Below are positions 36,401 through 47,552 of a stretch of DNA of 64,000 nt, one piece after another. Position 1 is the first letter of the stretch, and every line of letters begins with the position of its first letter. The notes under the pieces are model-generated. The model had not been told where the DNA came from and searched no databases. It saw only the letters and a program-made list of their open reading frames with translations. The translations under genes and the position numbers were made by a program. The DNA lies in assembly GCA_963555705.1 (NCBI GenBank), contig OY743170.1, positions 12,625,096-12,689,095 of the forward strand, read 5' to 3'. The stretch comes from Ligustrum vulgare. Its lineage: Eukaryota; Streptophyta; Magnoliopsida; Lamiales; Oleaceae.

Positions 36401-39400
36401 GGCCATTATCTTGTATAGTGAAGTCACTAGACCGATTGGACGAAAATCCTTAATGGAGACCAAACTCATTTTTTGGGGAATTAGATAGATGATCGTTTCA
36501 TTTACCCTTGTATTCACAATTTCATCCTCATAAAATTCCGAGAAAACTTTCATTAAATCCCCTTTAATTACTTCCCAACCCTCTTGCAGTACTGCCATTG
36601 AAAAGCCATCTGGTCCTGGGGATTTATCGCCATCACATTCAAATAAAGCTGCTTTCACCTCTTCTTCTCTGAATGGCTCTTCCAACTTTGATTTACTATT
36701 TATATCAATACCTGCCCATTCTATTCCTTTAATGCCGAAATTTGCATCACTTCTGTGAAAAAGATTCCGAAAAAAGTCAGTGATCTCTTCCTCAATTTCC
36801 TCCTCGGTTTGTAACATCATCCCAGTTTTGTTTTCTAGTTTGTTGATCAACTTATTTGACTTCCTACCACTTGCAATTCTATGAAACAACTTCGTGTTGT
36901 TATCCCATTCCTTCACTCCTTTAATCTTAGCTTTTTGATTCCAAGATGTCTCTTCTCTGATACTCAGTTCCTCCAGATTTCTTCTCAATTTCCTTCTTTC
37001 TATTCTTTTATCGTCACCTATTTGTTGCCCCTCTTCCTTCGTATCAATATCCTTTATTCTATTCATGATTGCCTTTTTCTCCATTCTCACATCACCAAAC
37101 TCGTCTTTGTTCCACTTTTTCAATTGATCCTTGATAGTTCTCAATTTTCCCATAAACTTGAAACCCCCCAACCTTCATTCTCACATTTCTCCCACCACTC
37201 TTTCTAATTCCTTTTGAAGTCTTTATGCCTTAGCTACATATTTTCGAAGCGAAATGGAGTAGGTCCCCATTTAAATCTGTTAGTATCAAGCACTATTGGG
37301 CAATGATCCGATGTGACCCGAACTAAGGATTCCTATCTAGCTGTCTCCAACATACCTTCCTATCCTTCCATAAACAGAAACCTGTCTATCCTTGAGCAAG
37401 CCAATCTATCTCTCATATTAGTCCATGTGAATTCATTGTTTGAAAGCGGTAAATCCTTCAACCCTGTTTCTCTTATAAAGCAATCAAATTTCCTCATGCT
37501 CCTTGCATAGCTGCTTCCATTAAGTTTTTCAGACGGGTGTCGTACTACATTGAAGTCCCCCCCCCGGCACACCACCTTGCTCCACATAATCCATAAAGAC
37601 CTGCCAACTCCTCCCAAAAATCCTTCCTTTCCTTGTACTTACACAGTCCATATATCCCAGAGAACCACCAACTCTCGTCTCCGTTAATTGGTTCAAAATA
37701 CGCCGATACCGAAAAATTCCCCAAAATTACCTCTTTACCCCTCAGGATCCTTGAGTCCCACATTATTAGGATGCCCCCAGATGTACCTACCGACGGTAAG
37801 AAAGCCCATTCTTTGAATTTGGATCCCCAAACACTTCCTATTAGCCTCCTGTCAAATTTTTGTTTCTTTGTTTCCTGTATTGTCACTACATTTGGCCTTT
37901 CCTTGCACAACATCTCCTTTACCACCTTTCTTTTGTTACTACCACCTAGTCCTCTTACATTCCAACTAATCAACTTCATTGAGGACTTGCACTTACCCTG
38001 TCATTATCACCACTGTCACATCTCCTGTCATAATTAATATTACACCGAAGATTTTTAAGTTCTCTAGCCCCTTTATTGACATTTTTCCTATTATGGGGTA
38101 GATTACTTTTTGTTTTGTGACTTGTTGGAGACTCCAAAGGGACAAGGGATAAATTCAGCCTACTAAGAGTTTGTGATACCTTTTCCAGTGCATTCTCATT
38201 ACCCATTTCACTGTCCTCATTTAATGTCATTTTATGGCAAGATGGCTGTTTGTAAGAACCGGATTCACTTGTACATTCATTATCCATAGTCTCATTATGA
38301 CTACCTTTTCCAACTGATTGTGCAAGATCAGTTATCCTCTCCTCTTCAACCTCACCTGTAAATTTATTGCAAGAGAGCAAAATATCTTTTGGATTCACCA
38401 AATGCGAAAAAAAGAAGTTTTTGTTACATGGCTTTGTGGACTGTTGGGGACTGTTAGGGAGAATAGACGAAATAGGACTGTTTGGTTGTTCAATGTGAGG
38501 GTCTGGGATTTGAACCGTGTATGCCTCTTTTGCTGTAATTATTGGTTGATTCTTCAGTTTGAGCTTACCCTGTTCATTGTTACCTTGAAGATGTTTTCAT
38601 GATTCCAGGAACAAAGTACCAATATCCTCTGTCATCTCATAATCAAACTCCTCATATTTGTCCGTCTCATACTCTTCTTCTTCACTTTCTTCAAGTTCAT
38701 CTATTTGGACACATGAATACCTTAGTTTATCTATGATTTCTTCATCCTCTACATTTTGACAATCTTCTATGCTTATGTCACACTCATATATTTCATCTGT
38801 TTCTTCTAGTGACTGTCCCTGTTCTGCCTAATGCACAACGGAATTGTAGCCCCGTCATCCTCTTCGTCCTTGTCGTCGTAGCCTGCAAGAAGAATGGCTT
38901 GTTGTTTATTATTACTCGTATTGAGTCCATCCTCAGACCATTGATTAGTTTCGCTATTAAAAACTTCCCCTTTAACGAAAAATCTGCAATTCTTCATCCT
39001 TATCATCACTGTGTTTTTACTGCCTGCGTCGCTCCGGTGCAAAGTTACGACTTTTTTCTGACCCGTCATTAATAGCAAGATTTAAACCAAAAATTCTTCC
39101 GACATTTGGATTTCGATTGATTTCAATATTTTGGTTTAAGTTCTGTTGCAACCTACTGGGCCTACTAATTTTCTTCAGCCCGTAATTGAAACCCTCCAAT
39201 GCTATATGGTTCTTATTGAGGCTGGGCTCTATGTTCCTTTTCCTCTGATAAACTTTACCTGAGAAATTTATTGGGCTGATTTGCAACTTTGGGTCATCGT
39301 TACACAGAGCTCCTTTTTTATAATTAGAGAGTCTGACCCAATTACTTCCTTTCCCTTCATCGCCGATCCAGTTTACCTTGGTCTGTTTCCCTTTCTTCGA

Positions 39401-39900
39401 TAAAAGACTGAAACCCGCTGTATCTGGGTTTTCCTTTATCTGACATGTATTTCGATTTTCAAGAATGGCTCGCTGACTTGCTGTGTCTTCCTCGTTTGGA
39501 GCAACAATGGTAGGCGTATTCTTCATCGAGGTCGGCTCCTTCATCCTTGCAATGATTATATTTTTTTTATTGAATTTGTGGCAGCTTCTCTGTTCAAATT
39601 TGCCTCGCTGGGTACTACAGCTGCCTCAATACTATTGGGTGTTTTTGCCATGTCGTTACCCTGTGTTGTTGGCCTTGCCACCTCATCGTCTTCAACCTCT
39701 GTTGCATCCGAAGTATTCATGTCATCAGTATTATCTACTTCTACCTTCTTCTTTACTGCATCTTCCTGCCCTATGTGTAGGAATGGCAATGGGGCGGGTT
39801 CGGGGCGGGTCAGGGCCGACCCGCCCCGGACCCGAAAACGCCCCGCCCCGCGACCCGCGAAGTCGCGGGGCGGGTCAACCTCCCGCCCCGCTAAGGACCC

Positions 39901-39959
<59 letters not shown>

Positions 39960-42900
39960 AAATAAATTGATAATGCAATTTTACGTGAAAAATTTAGTCG
40001 TTGAACTAGTTAGCGTTTTTAAGTTTGAACTTTAAAAATAATATGTATATATTTGAAGAAAAAAATCAATAAATAATATAATTGTATAGTTGTTGTATAT
40101 TCTCATATCCCTAAATTCCACCAATGTTCAATTCTTCTGGACTTTATCAAATTTATTTTAGTTTCTCATTTCATTATTATTATTATTAAAAAAAATTAAA
40201 AAAAATAAATAAATAAAATTTACCGGGTCTCGGGGCGGGGAGAACCCGCCCCGAAACCCGCCGCGGGGGCGGAAAACCCGCCCTGAACCCGCCCCGCGGA
40301 CCCGGCGGGGCGGGTAATTTTCGGGGCGGGTCATTTCGGGTTTTTTTGCCATCCCTACCTATGTGCCCAAACACTCCATGAAATCTGTACTTTCTATCAT
40401 TCAGTTTGAAGAAACGCAAGGTGATTGTAGATCCTTCATATGGTAGTTGGATCGACTCTGGTATAAAACCTTGCTCACTGTACCTTTTAATCTCAATCTA
40501 ACATGTGTTAAAAAATTACGATCAAGTGTGTCTCTATCAACATCTATCAGCTCCCACAGAAAGATCCTACTACTTTAAATACATGGATGTTCCAAATATT
40601 CAGAGGAATACCCTCCACACCAATCCAGCTGTAGCGACAGTCGATTTTGACACTTTCCCACTGATTTTTCCAGCTCCAAGGATAGAAGGAAATTGTTGTC
40701 ACTGCTGGTATTTCCAACTTTCCTATTTTGAGAAGTCTGCATTCCTCTTCTTTGCTGTGGCATGAGACGAAAGCCCGATCATCATATAACGGTTTGAAAT
40801 CAAGTATCTTCTTCATCATGTTTGTTATCCCATATCTGATAGCTTCCCAAGGAACGTGACTAGTTTCTCTAAATATCAGCACTCCTGTCCATTGTTTGAG
40901 ACTATTACATGCCTCAACTTTGGTATTCTTCCTGCCTTTGAAAACTTCCGGTACCCTGCTTTTATCCATTTTGACTACTTCTACCCATGATTTGTTTGAT
41001 AATGTTTCTACCAGTACCTTCTTCTGTTGTGACTGATGAGCTTGTCCTACCTGTGTACTCTTCGTCTCAAGAACTTTTTTTAGACGTTGTTCCATTTTTC
41101 TCCACTCTATGAATTCATTCTCCGAGGGAATGATAATGTTTTTCACCACGCTGTTTCTAAGTGTCGAGATTTTCAAAAACTCACCTCTATTATTCTGGAA
41201 GCATTCTACCCATAGGCTCATATTCCTGTTTCTAAACTGCCTCTTGAGATTCAAGACTTTATCCGTTCTGCATAGTTGGGCCATCAGTTCATATAACCAG
41301 AATGCCTCATCCACTGTCACTGATATCTCATAGTCCCAAGCTCTGTCCTCTCTGCAATTCTGACTGCACCTCCATCTCTTGATAGTGAGAGTCTAAACAC
41401 TTTAAATCTAGTCCTAAAACTCCAATATTTGTTGGGGTTGTATCCATAACCAGTGGGGTTATGGAGTCTATCGACACCACGACCAGTTAGGCCGTGATTG
41501 TTTTCCGGTGAGGAGGTCATGAGAGAATTTAGCCCCCATTTAATGCCTATTTTAAAGAGAAAGTGATTTTTTTAAATAGTGATTTTATGGAGAATGTGTA
41601 ATTGAAAAATGGGGAAAAGTTTTGGATTTACATGCAGAATATTCTATTTTGTGAATGTGTGGTTGAAAATGAGTATTAGAAAGAAAAAAAAAAAGAATTT
41701 TGTTTAAAGTGTGTCAAACAGGGGCTTAATGCTTGAAGCATGTTAATGTCGATATCCATGAACGTGAGTCTATGTCGCCACATAGATTCATCATAAACGA
41801 GATATCTAATTCGCTTTGCTCCTATTCAATTCTTAGTGCTTTTTTTTTAATGTGGGGTCTTGTGTGAGTTACATTGATACATAAGGTTAATTCCGAAGTC
41901 ATACTGTATAGTTACTTGAGGATCCCAAACCTCTTCAGCAACTTGAAGGGGGCCATTTCACTAGGATTCCCTAATATTGTTGATTTATCATTTATAAGGA
42001 AGCAGAGTTATCAGATAAGCAAATTTGATTGTCAATTTCCTAACATGTTAAGGTTCTATACTTCTACTTTTTAATATCAATATTGGATACGAGCTGAAAT
42101 TGTTCTCTCCTAACTAAGCCTTTGTTTGGTAAAAGAATTTTGTTTATAAATAAAGAATTTGATTTTTTTTGAGGTAAAATATGTGGTTGAAAAATGGTTT
42201 TTAAAAATGTGTGTGGTTAAAAAATGGTTTGGAGAAATATGTTGTTTATAAATAAGTTACCAAACAAGTCTTGCAATCATATGTCAAGAGTACAATGTTT
42301 TATTCTAGAAAGAATTCTAAATACTATTTTGCATGTCATTTCAGTATCCATATGTTTATATTATGTTTTATTCTAGAAAGAATTCTAAATACTATTTTGC
42401 ATGTCATTTCAGTATCCATATGTTTATATTCAACCACAAATGCATTTATGATTTTTTTTTCTTTCAAATTTCATGTATGTCAAACTCATGTAATACAGAC
42501 TACTCAAGCTTTTCATGCATTTCTGCACACCTTAATCCCGTTCTGATCAGATTGAGCTTTCATTTAGGTGGAAGATCAAGATAAATGGAAGATGTCCTTT
42601 GTCATGCCTTCAAAGTATGGTTCCAACTTGCCATTGCCCAAGGATTCTTCAGTGACTATCAAAGAGGTGACAAGGAAAATCATTGCAGTTGTTGCATTTT
42701 CAGGTCTGTTTTCTTTTAGCAGCAGATCTTGTAATCAAAAGGAATTTGATATACATAAAAAACTAAGAGAGGAACGAGTTACTGTAGAATGAAAATGTTC
42801 ATGCTATGTTACTGTGCTCAAATGAGATTTTATTTTGTTTACTATTTTGCAAGTTATCTTAAGGTTTTTGTTGGTCTTACCAGTTTATGTAGGTCCTTTT

Positions 42901-43387
42901 TTTGTTTTATTTTCTTTTTTAATGAAGTCTACCAGTGACAAGTTTAGGGTTTGTAATCTCATAAACTAGAATATTAAGCCCCACAAATGATAGGACGTAA
43001 CTTTAAATCAATGTCCCAGTTATCAGGACTTAGCAGCACAAATGAAGTGATACAGAGATTCACTTCAAATGCATTGAGCTAGATTTTTTTTAATCAGGTT
43101 TCTTCTGAACTTTTGTCAGGCTTTATCACTGATGAAGAAGTTGAACGCCGGGAATCAAGACTTAGGGACTTACTGAATAATGACACAGACTTTCGTGTGA
43201 AAGAGGGTGCATTAGTGGAAGTTGCACAGGTATTAACAATATGTCAATACGGAATACAAATATTTCTAAATGATCAGAATTTGATTTGCCTTCTACTTCT
43301 CTAATTATGCAGTATAATCCACCATTTACACTTCCATTCACGCGTCGTAATGAAATTTCTCTTGAAGTTGAAAGGAAACGTCCATAG
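30351..43387 (+). CDS. SOUL-family haem-binding protein, chloroplast-targeted
   Basis: Eight exons join in frame to 305 residues: 30351-30579, 30689-30778, 30895-30965, 33862-33963, 34112-34216, 42568-42703, 43120-43229, 43313-43387. Residues 1 to about 40 are rich in S, T and K with few acids, consistent with a transit peptide. The SOUL domain covers about residues 108-302: [20 protein letters not shown], then [30 protein letters not shown], the paired MEMTTPV and MEMTAPV motifs, [20 protein letters not shown] and [14 protein letters not shown]. This matches the chloroplast haem-binding-like protein of Arabidopsis At3g10130. The family binds haem or other tetrapyrroles; the in vivo task is uncertain. 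Intron 3 (2.9 kb) and intron 5 (8.4 kb) are swollen by transposons, yet all splice sites and the frame are intact. A candidate AATAAA lies at about 43857. Confidence 0.9.
31234..31397. mobile_element. Tourist-like MITE in SOUL intron 3
   Basis: GCCCCTGTTTGAAGGGATTA at the left is mirrored by the right end, whose reverse complement is GCCCTTGCTTGGTTTTGATT. Flanking triplets are TAT and TAA, so the duplication is imperfect. Confidence 0.55.
31480..32957 (-). pseudogene. Copia gag relic with primer-binding site in SOUL intron 3
   Basis: On the minus strand broken frames give [20 protein letters not shown] (about 32830-32740), [27 protein letters not shown] and [13 protein letters not shown] (32600-32375). 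After the MITE at 31918-32365 comes [15 protein letters not shown] (31915-31860). This is the UBN2-type gag of Copia elements. Upstream, TTGGTATCATAGC (about 32944-32956, minus strand) resembles the initiator-tRNA-Met primer-binding site. Stops and frameshifts are numerous, and pol is missing. Confidence 0.72.
31918..32365 (-). mobile_element. PIF/Harbinger-like MITE, family A copy 4
   Basis: Flanked by TTA (31915-31917 and 32366-32368), it is inserted in the Copia gag relic. Read on the minus strand it shares TAATATTAATTTTTAG and the ATGGAAAA/TTTGATTG wording of the other family A copies. Its ends are more diverged (GGGCCGTTTGAAAGCG as reverse complement). Confidence 0.62.
32958..33205 (-). 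mobile_element. Probable short LTR of the Copia gag relic
   Basis: It lies directly upstream of the primer-binding site. It contains a (GA)n tract (33003-33023) and ends on the right near TGTCACCTCTCAGACAC (minus strand), a plausible LTR start. No second LTR or target duplication was found, so the outer boundary is a guess. Confidence 0.4.
33382..33469. repeat. (TAA)n microsatellite, about 29 units
   Basis: An uninterrupted TAA repeat of 88 bases lies in SOUL intron 3, roughly 390 bases before exon 4. The purity suggests ongoing length variation. The open frame of poly-isoleucine across it is not a gene. Confidence 0.95.
34578..37979 (-). pseudogene. LINE ORF2 (endonuclease, reverse transcriptase, zf-RVT), broken
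   Basis: The N-terminal AP-endonuclease begins [13 protein letters not shown] (37979), with VVTIQETK and [14 protein letters not shown] frameshift separates 37979-37545 from 37617-37360, and SDHCPIVLD follows near 37310. The reverse transcriptase frame, 37171-35279 (630 residues), includes [36 protein letters not shown] and the catalytic FADD in [11 protein letters not shown] zinc-binding RVT tail follows in 35206-34733 and 34820-34578 ([18 protein letters not shown]). ORF2 normally nicks the target and primes reverse transcription from it; this copy cannot make a full protein. Confidence 0.85.
37976..41520 (-). pseudogene. LINE ORF1 (DUF4283-type nucleic-acid-binding protein), broken
   Basis: The frame starts at the ATG at 41520 ([10 protein letters not shown]...). 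It loses one base near 41333, where RTELGT should continue as [12 protein letters not shown]. It then runs through 40547 with [14 protein letters not shown], a motif typical of plant LINE ORF1 (DUF4283). A hAT element (39778-40357) interrupts it. Removing that element and one TSD copy restores a continuous reading [16 protein letters not shown]. Further pieces lie at 39544-39017 and 38401-37976. Its TGA overlaps the ORF2 ATG as ATGA (37976-37979), a usual LINE arrangement. Confidence 0.78.
39778..40357. mobile_element. hAT element nested in LINE ORF1
   Basis: A perfect 8-bp duplication CCTATGTG (39770-39777 and 40358-40365) flanks the element. The ends are TAGGAATGGCAA and, as reverse complement, TAGGGATGGCAA. 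Both subterminal regions are extremely GC-rich (GGGGCGGGT/ACCCGCCCCG repeats). The centre contains a T run of about 54 bases (39902-39955) and AT-rich sequence. No transposase is encoded. It is the youngest layer of the nest here. Confidence 0.88.
41532..41725. mobile_element. Tourist-like MITE at the LINE insertion point
   Basis: The left end GCCCCCATTTAA and the right end (reverse complement GCCCCTGTTTGACAC) are flanked by TTA (41529-41531 and 41726-41728). Related sequence occurs at 62071-62200. The LINE joined at its left edge, so the MITE was already present. Confidence 0.6.
42114..42275. mobile_element. Short MITE, TTTATAAATAA family, SOUL intron 5
   Basis: AAGCCTTTGTTTGGTAA with TTTATAAATAAAG at the left is mirrored by TTTATAAATAAGTTACC and AAACAAGTCTTG at the right. 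The interior contains GTGGTTGAAAAATGG repeats. Similar to 10285-10437. Confidence 0.58.
42295..42430. repeat. 68-bp exact tandem duplication in SOUL intron 5
   Basis: ATGTTTTATTCTAGAAAGAA... through CATATGTTTATATT occurs twice back to back (42295-42362, 42363-42430) with no difference seen. It lies 137 bases before exon 6 and contains polypyrimidine/CAG-like sequence, but the true acceptor at 42566-42567 is stronger. Confidence 0.85.
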
Positions 43388-44631
43388 CTTCAATACTGTG
43401 AAGTATATGAATTGTCGCAGGCTTAAGCCCGTTTGCTCATAGCAGTAATGTATTTCTTATTGTTACTAGCGCAGAACTGCAGACAGGTACAGTCTTGTAA
43501 TATATCATAAAAAATGCTTGGTTTTGTAATATTAGAACAAATTGAGTATTCATAGATCCAGTTATGTATGGATCCAAAGGAATATGTTTCAACATTTTTA
43601 ACTTTTTTGTAAATAGAAGAATAATCATGCAACACTTGCTTTTCTCATAGCTTCTGAAATAGTTGAATTTGCTCCTGCCTATAAACAGTGGAAATCAGGA
43701 TGAGTCATTAACTACAGAAAATAGAAATTCTGATTAGTGAACACTAAAGTAAATATATGCTGATGGTGTAAGGCAGTAAGCTATGATTTTTACCATACTA
43801 CTGGTTACCGGAGAGTATATGAGATTTTATTCTTATGTGTGGGTGTGATACATGCAATAAAATGATCTTGAATAGGTAAGATCACAGGAAGAACTTGCTT
43901 AGGAATGTCAAATATCTTCAACAAAGTATGTGTTAGTCCAAAAGTTATTTGTATACGAGTCTGTTTCATATGTATTTTATGGTTTGGTGGAGTTGGGTGT
44001 TTTCTGAAAAATATGTATATTTTAGAATATTTCCATGTTTTCTTAGTTTAGAGTCATTTGATAGTTTAGTTAAATACTTTAAGAGCTTTAAATTAGAATT
44101 TGGAATTCTACGAGGTTTAGGACAATGTTCCATATTTTATAGGAGATTGGGAAGTTGTACAGAAATTTAGAGCTTTTGAAGCCATTATTGGATTCCATTC
44201 CATAACGCTATCGAACCTTCGATGTGATGCCTAGAGTTCCTTATTTTTATTTCTTTCATTAATTTCTCCAATTTAAATACCACTCATTTTTTTGACTTGG
44301 AGTTTTAAATACTCTCCTATTGTAAATTCTTCCATAACTGTAATCCCCATGTCTTTTCTTACATCAGTTTGATGCTGTTGTAAATTGGTAATGTCTACGA
44401 GTTTTGTACAGCGCTCAGGTCAACTTCTTCAAGCTATTATGAATCATTTAAGAGTATTATTTGCTTTTTGTGCACACAACGAAATGAAGTAAGGTATTGT
44501 CTCTGGAGAAGTATATACAATAATTTAATGAGCTAATGCCTGTGGTGTCCAATCATGAAAAGTTCACGGAGATCATCTGCTTTCTTCAAGGATGCCCCTT
44601 GAAGATATGTACAATTCCTATTGGAGTCTAA

Positions 44632-44762
44632 GCCCTTGTTTGGTTCAAGGTATTTTTATAATTTTTCTCTCAAATTCATTTTTCAAGCACACATTTTTAT
44701 AGAGTCCATCAATTTTCACACTTTTCTATCATTTCCAAAAACTATCTACACCAAACAAGCAC
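44632..44762. mobile_element. Tourist-like MITE, 131 bp
   Basis: GCCCTTGTTTGGT at the left and its inverse ACCAAACAAGCAC at the right are flanked by TAA (44629-44631 and 44763-44765). Confidence 0.65.
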
Positions 44763-45024
44763 TAAATAAGGGAGTGTATCATATACAGATATTTTTAATA
44801 ATTTATCAAAAAAATAAAAAAAATTAAAATTAGCAGAATTTGTCATAAATTTTCTTGATTTAAGGGTCACGTATGTGGCCTCATTACATTCAAAATGAAA
44901 GTAATTTAATTAATTTCCATGTTAAAATTTGGTAGTCTACATGTTTTTTAAGACTTCTAGAAGTCTTTGAAACTTCAATTGGATTTTGCAATTCTACTTG
45001 TTCTCTTTGTTATTTGTGTTATTT

Positions 45025-45867
45025 TGAGGTCATTTTCTATTTTATTTTCGAAAATACTAAAAATACGTTCTCTTTATCATTTTCGAAAATGTATTTTGAA
45101 AAACAAAAATTTTTTTTTTACACAAAACGCAAAACGTTCAAAACCTAATTTTGGGCATTTTAAGTATATTTCAATAAAAAAAAATGTTCAAAATGCGAAA
45201 AACGCGTTTTGAGTTTTTTTTTTTTTAAAGAATTATCCTAACTTGAAATTAAGTTTAAAATAAAGTTGTTTTTTATTTTATTTTATTTTATTTTATTTTA
45301 TTTTTTTTTGGAGAATTATCTTAGCTTGTAACTAAACCTAAATATTTTATTTTATTTTTTTTAAAAATTATCCTAACTTAGAACTAAGCCTAAAATAAAG
45401 TTTTATTGAATTCAATATCAACATTACAAAAAAATTAAGCGTGAATTCCTGTTATTATATTTCAAAAAATGCCTTGATAAATGGATTCTGTTGGTTTTAA
45501 AGAATTTGTATTTTCTGGATTTTAATAGAACCAGAATTTTCTCAAATCCCGAACATGATCAAGCCGTGTTAATATAGTCACTTAGTGCTCACATTAGTGT
45601 GTTTCAAGTAACCATGTTTTCAACGTATTGTGAAAGAAAATTTGAGTTTTAGTCAGTAGTATTCTGCAAGCAAATTAATTAAAAATAATTTAAGTAGTAT
45701 TCTGCAAATTTTCAAACAAAACGTGTTTTCCACCTTTTTATTTTCAAAAACAGTTTTCAGAAATGACAAACCAATCGCGTTTTCAGCAAATTAGAAAACA
45801 AAAATAAAAACAGGAAATATAAAACATTTTCGAAAATGAAAATATAAAATATAAACAGAACGCCACC
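45025..45867. mobile_element. Probable AT-rich MITE with CGAAAAT subterminal motifs
   Basis: TTTTATTTTCGAAAATAC near the left is mirrored by ATTTTCGAAAATGAAAAT near the right, which ends AACAGAACGCCACC. Several AAAACGCGTTTT-type segments lie inside, as in the larger element at 52858. Exact ends and duplication are not resolved. Confidence 0.42.
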
Positions 45868-46417
45868 TTAATGTCTGTCATAAAATTATATTTTAACGCG
45901 TGAAATTTCTTGTGTATTCGTTCTAACTTCAATGGTCTACAATAAAAAGCATAATATTAGCCACTCGAATTGTTCCATGAATGAATCATGAATATATAGA
46001 TCTGTATCTTGGTGATAATGATAATGGTAGTAGCATTAGCACTTCTACTAATAAAATCATTGCATTGATGAAATCAAATATATATTAATTTATTTTCTTG
46101 TGAGATTATTGAGAGTGCCTTCAGATTAACCAATGAATAAATGGTGTTATTCTATTTTTATCATTATCTTTGGTGGCACGATGGATTATCTTTTCTAGTC
46201 TAAGAAGTAGAAAGTTTTTTGATTGAAATTTTTATTATTGCCTTCTGCACTAGAATATTGGTCTCGTGTCTTCCTAATATACGCGGTTATTTTGTATTCA
46301 TCCTCCGTAATATAGAATCTCCGTTTCAGTCCTTCAGAAATAGATGAAATTCCCTAAAGTATCATACAATGTTTTCATTGTTTAAATTGTCCTTTTTTTT
46401 TTCCCATTTTATAATAA

Positions 46418-46560
46418 GTCCCTGTTTGGTCCCCAGTTCTGGGAGAAAATTGTGGTTTGGAATAATATTTTTGGAAGAATGTGTGGTTCGACTAAAATGA
46501 ATGGTTAAGATTGAGTGTTTTAAAAGCTTGATTTTCAAAAACTTGGGACCAAACTGGGGC
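46418..46560. mobile_element. Tourist-like MITE, 143 bp
   Basis: GTCCCTGTTTGGTCCCCAGT and, as reverse complement of the right end, GCCCCAGTTTGGTCCCAAGT are flanked by TAA on each side (46415-46417, 46561-46563). Confidence 0.72.
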
Positions 46561-46979
46561 TAAGCAGAATGGGAGGAAATTATCTGCCTTTCTGAATATC
46601 TAGGCCATAATGTTTATGTTTGATCGTATGAAATCTTGAATGTAATTCTGTAAATTGTTCCATGTTACGCTTCGTTTAACTAGCAGACTGCAGATGTACA
46701 GTACCACTTATCCCTTTCAGTATTGCTGGTTGAAGCAAGCACAAGGGGAGGATATGGGAGTTCTGAAAACAAGTTTAGTGCAGATTGATCATAATTCTGT
46801 AATATTACAAACAAGAGAAGTATTTCAAATCTCTGTAAAAAAAAAAAAAAAAAAGTCATATTAGACTGTACTTTCTATTATCTTTCAAATCCTAACTAAA
46901 CTTTGTATCTGTAGTACATCTTTCATTTTAAAATTTATTCTCATGGATTCTATATTTTTCCTTTATGTTTTCCCATATG

Positions 46980-47456
46980 CTAGTTTACTTCAGGCACAAT
47001 ATCTAACGCGGGCGTCCATCCTCTGCAATTCATGTTACCAATTCTGTCAATTGTACAAACCTTGTGTGTTCTTTGTTTCAATACCAAATCATCAACTGAA
47101 ACTCCTCCTTTTCCTAACATTGCCTGAAGGTCTTGTTTGCTGATGACAAGCTTAATCCTCACAACTCCGGTTGCTTCTCCAGCTTCTTGGACTGAATCTG
47201 CAAAACGAACAGTCTTCTTCTTCTTCATCCGCGGTGGAGGAGCCACTGGTAGAGGCAGAAGGTAATATAACTGACCCCCTGTCATTTTAGCATTTGGATT
47301 CATGTACTGTACTACTGGAAGTTTATCTGATATTGCATGGTTAGGAAATTCTGATAACACGTGATGAACTTCTAATGGGGCCTTGTATTCAAGGATTTTC
47401 CCATCTATTTTTATAACTTTTATAACCTTTTCCTGAAGAGCTAAGCAATTTCCCAT
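46980..47456 (-). CDS. PADRE (DUF4228) domain protein
   Basis: A single exon encodes 158 residues from the ATG at 47456. The N-terminus MGNCLALQEKVIKVIKIDGK is the standard opening of the plant-specific DUF4228/PADRE family, and Gly2 makes N-myristoylation and membrane attachment plausible. Conserved family features follow: a short beta-rich N-terminal part, a ring of prolines (PLPVAPPPRMKKKKTVRF) and a C-terminal VRIKLVISKQDLQAML segment. Family members are often induced by pathogens and abiotic stress; a molecular function is not established. A longer frame upstream to 47579 has no ATG and lies in the leader. A minus-strand TATAAA (47552-47547) is about 92 bases upstream of the ATG, and an AATAAA lies about 42 bases after the stop. 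Confidence 0.85.
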   Translation of the reverse strand: MGNCLALQEKVIKVIKIDGKILEYKAPLEVHHVLSEFPNHAISDKLPVVQYMNPNAKMTGGQLYYLLPLPVAPPPRMKKKKTVRFADSVQEAGEATGVVRIKLVISKQDLQAMLGKGGVSVDDLVLKQRTHKVCTIDRIGNMNCRGWTPALDIVPEVN

Positions 47457-47546
47457 GGCTATGTGAAGATTGGTTGAGGAAGAAACTTTTGTATGTTGAT
47501 TAGAAGTGGCTTCTAAGCAAATTTGTGGGAGTAAATATGAGTTACA

Positions 47547-47552
47547 TTTATA
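47547..47552 (-). promoter_or_regulatory. TATA box of the PADRE gene
   Basis: CTTATAAATG on the minus strand, 91-96 bases upstream of the ATG, is a good TATA motif. Transcription would start about 30 bases downstream, giving a leader of roughly 60 bases. Confidence 0.55.

Larger units (their letters stand above)
34303..41526 (-). mobile_element. LINE (L1-type non-LTR retrotransposon) in SOUL intron 5
   Basis: On the minus strand the order is ORF1 (41520 to 37976), ORF2 (37979 to about 34578), a short 3' tail and poly(A), seen as the T run at 34303-34320. ATTTAGC followed by C-rich sequence borders both sides (34273-34279 and 41527-41533), a likely target duplication. Multiple frameshifts make the copy inactive. 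Only six bases precede the ORF1 ATG, so the 5' end is probably truncated. It is antisense to the host gene. Confidence 0.85.
43388..46979. other. Intergenic region between the SOUL and PADRE genes
   Basis: Convergent genes flank it, so it should hold both 3' regions. Apart from two MITEs (44632, 46418) and a larger AT-rich element (about 45025-45867), nothing coding is seen. An AATAAA on the minus strand at 46933-46938 is a candidate poly(A) signal for the PADRE gene. Confidence 0.5.

Noticed and set aside
42704..42792. Extension of SOUL exon 6 through the following in-frame sequence to a TAG
   Set aside because: A GT donor at 42704 joins in phase to exon 7, which continues the SOUL domain; retention would truncate it.
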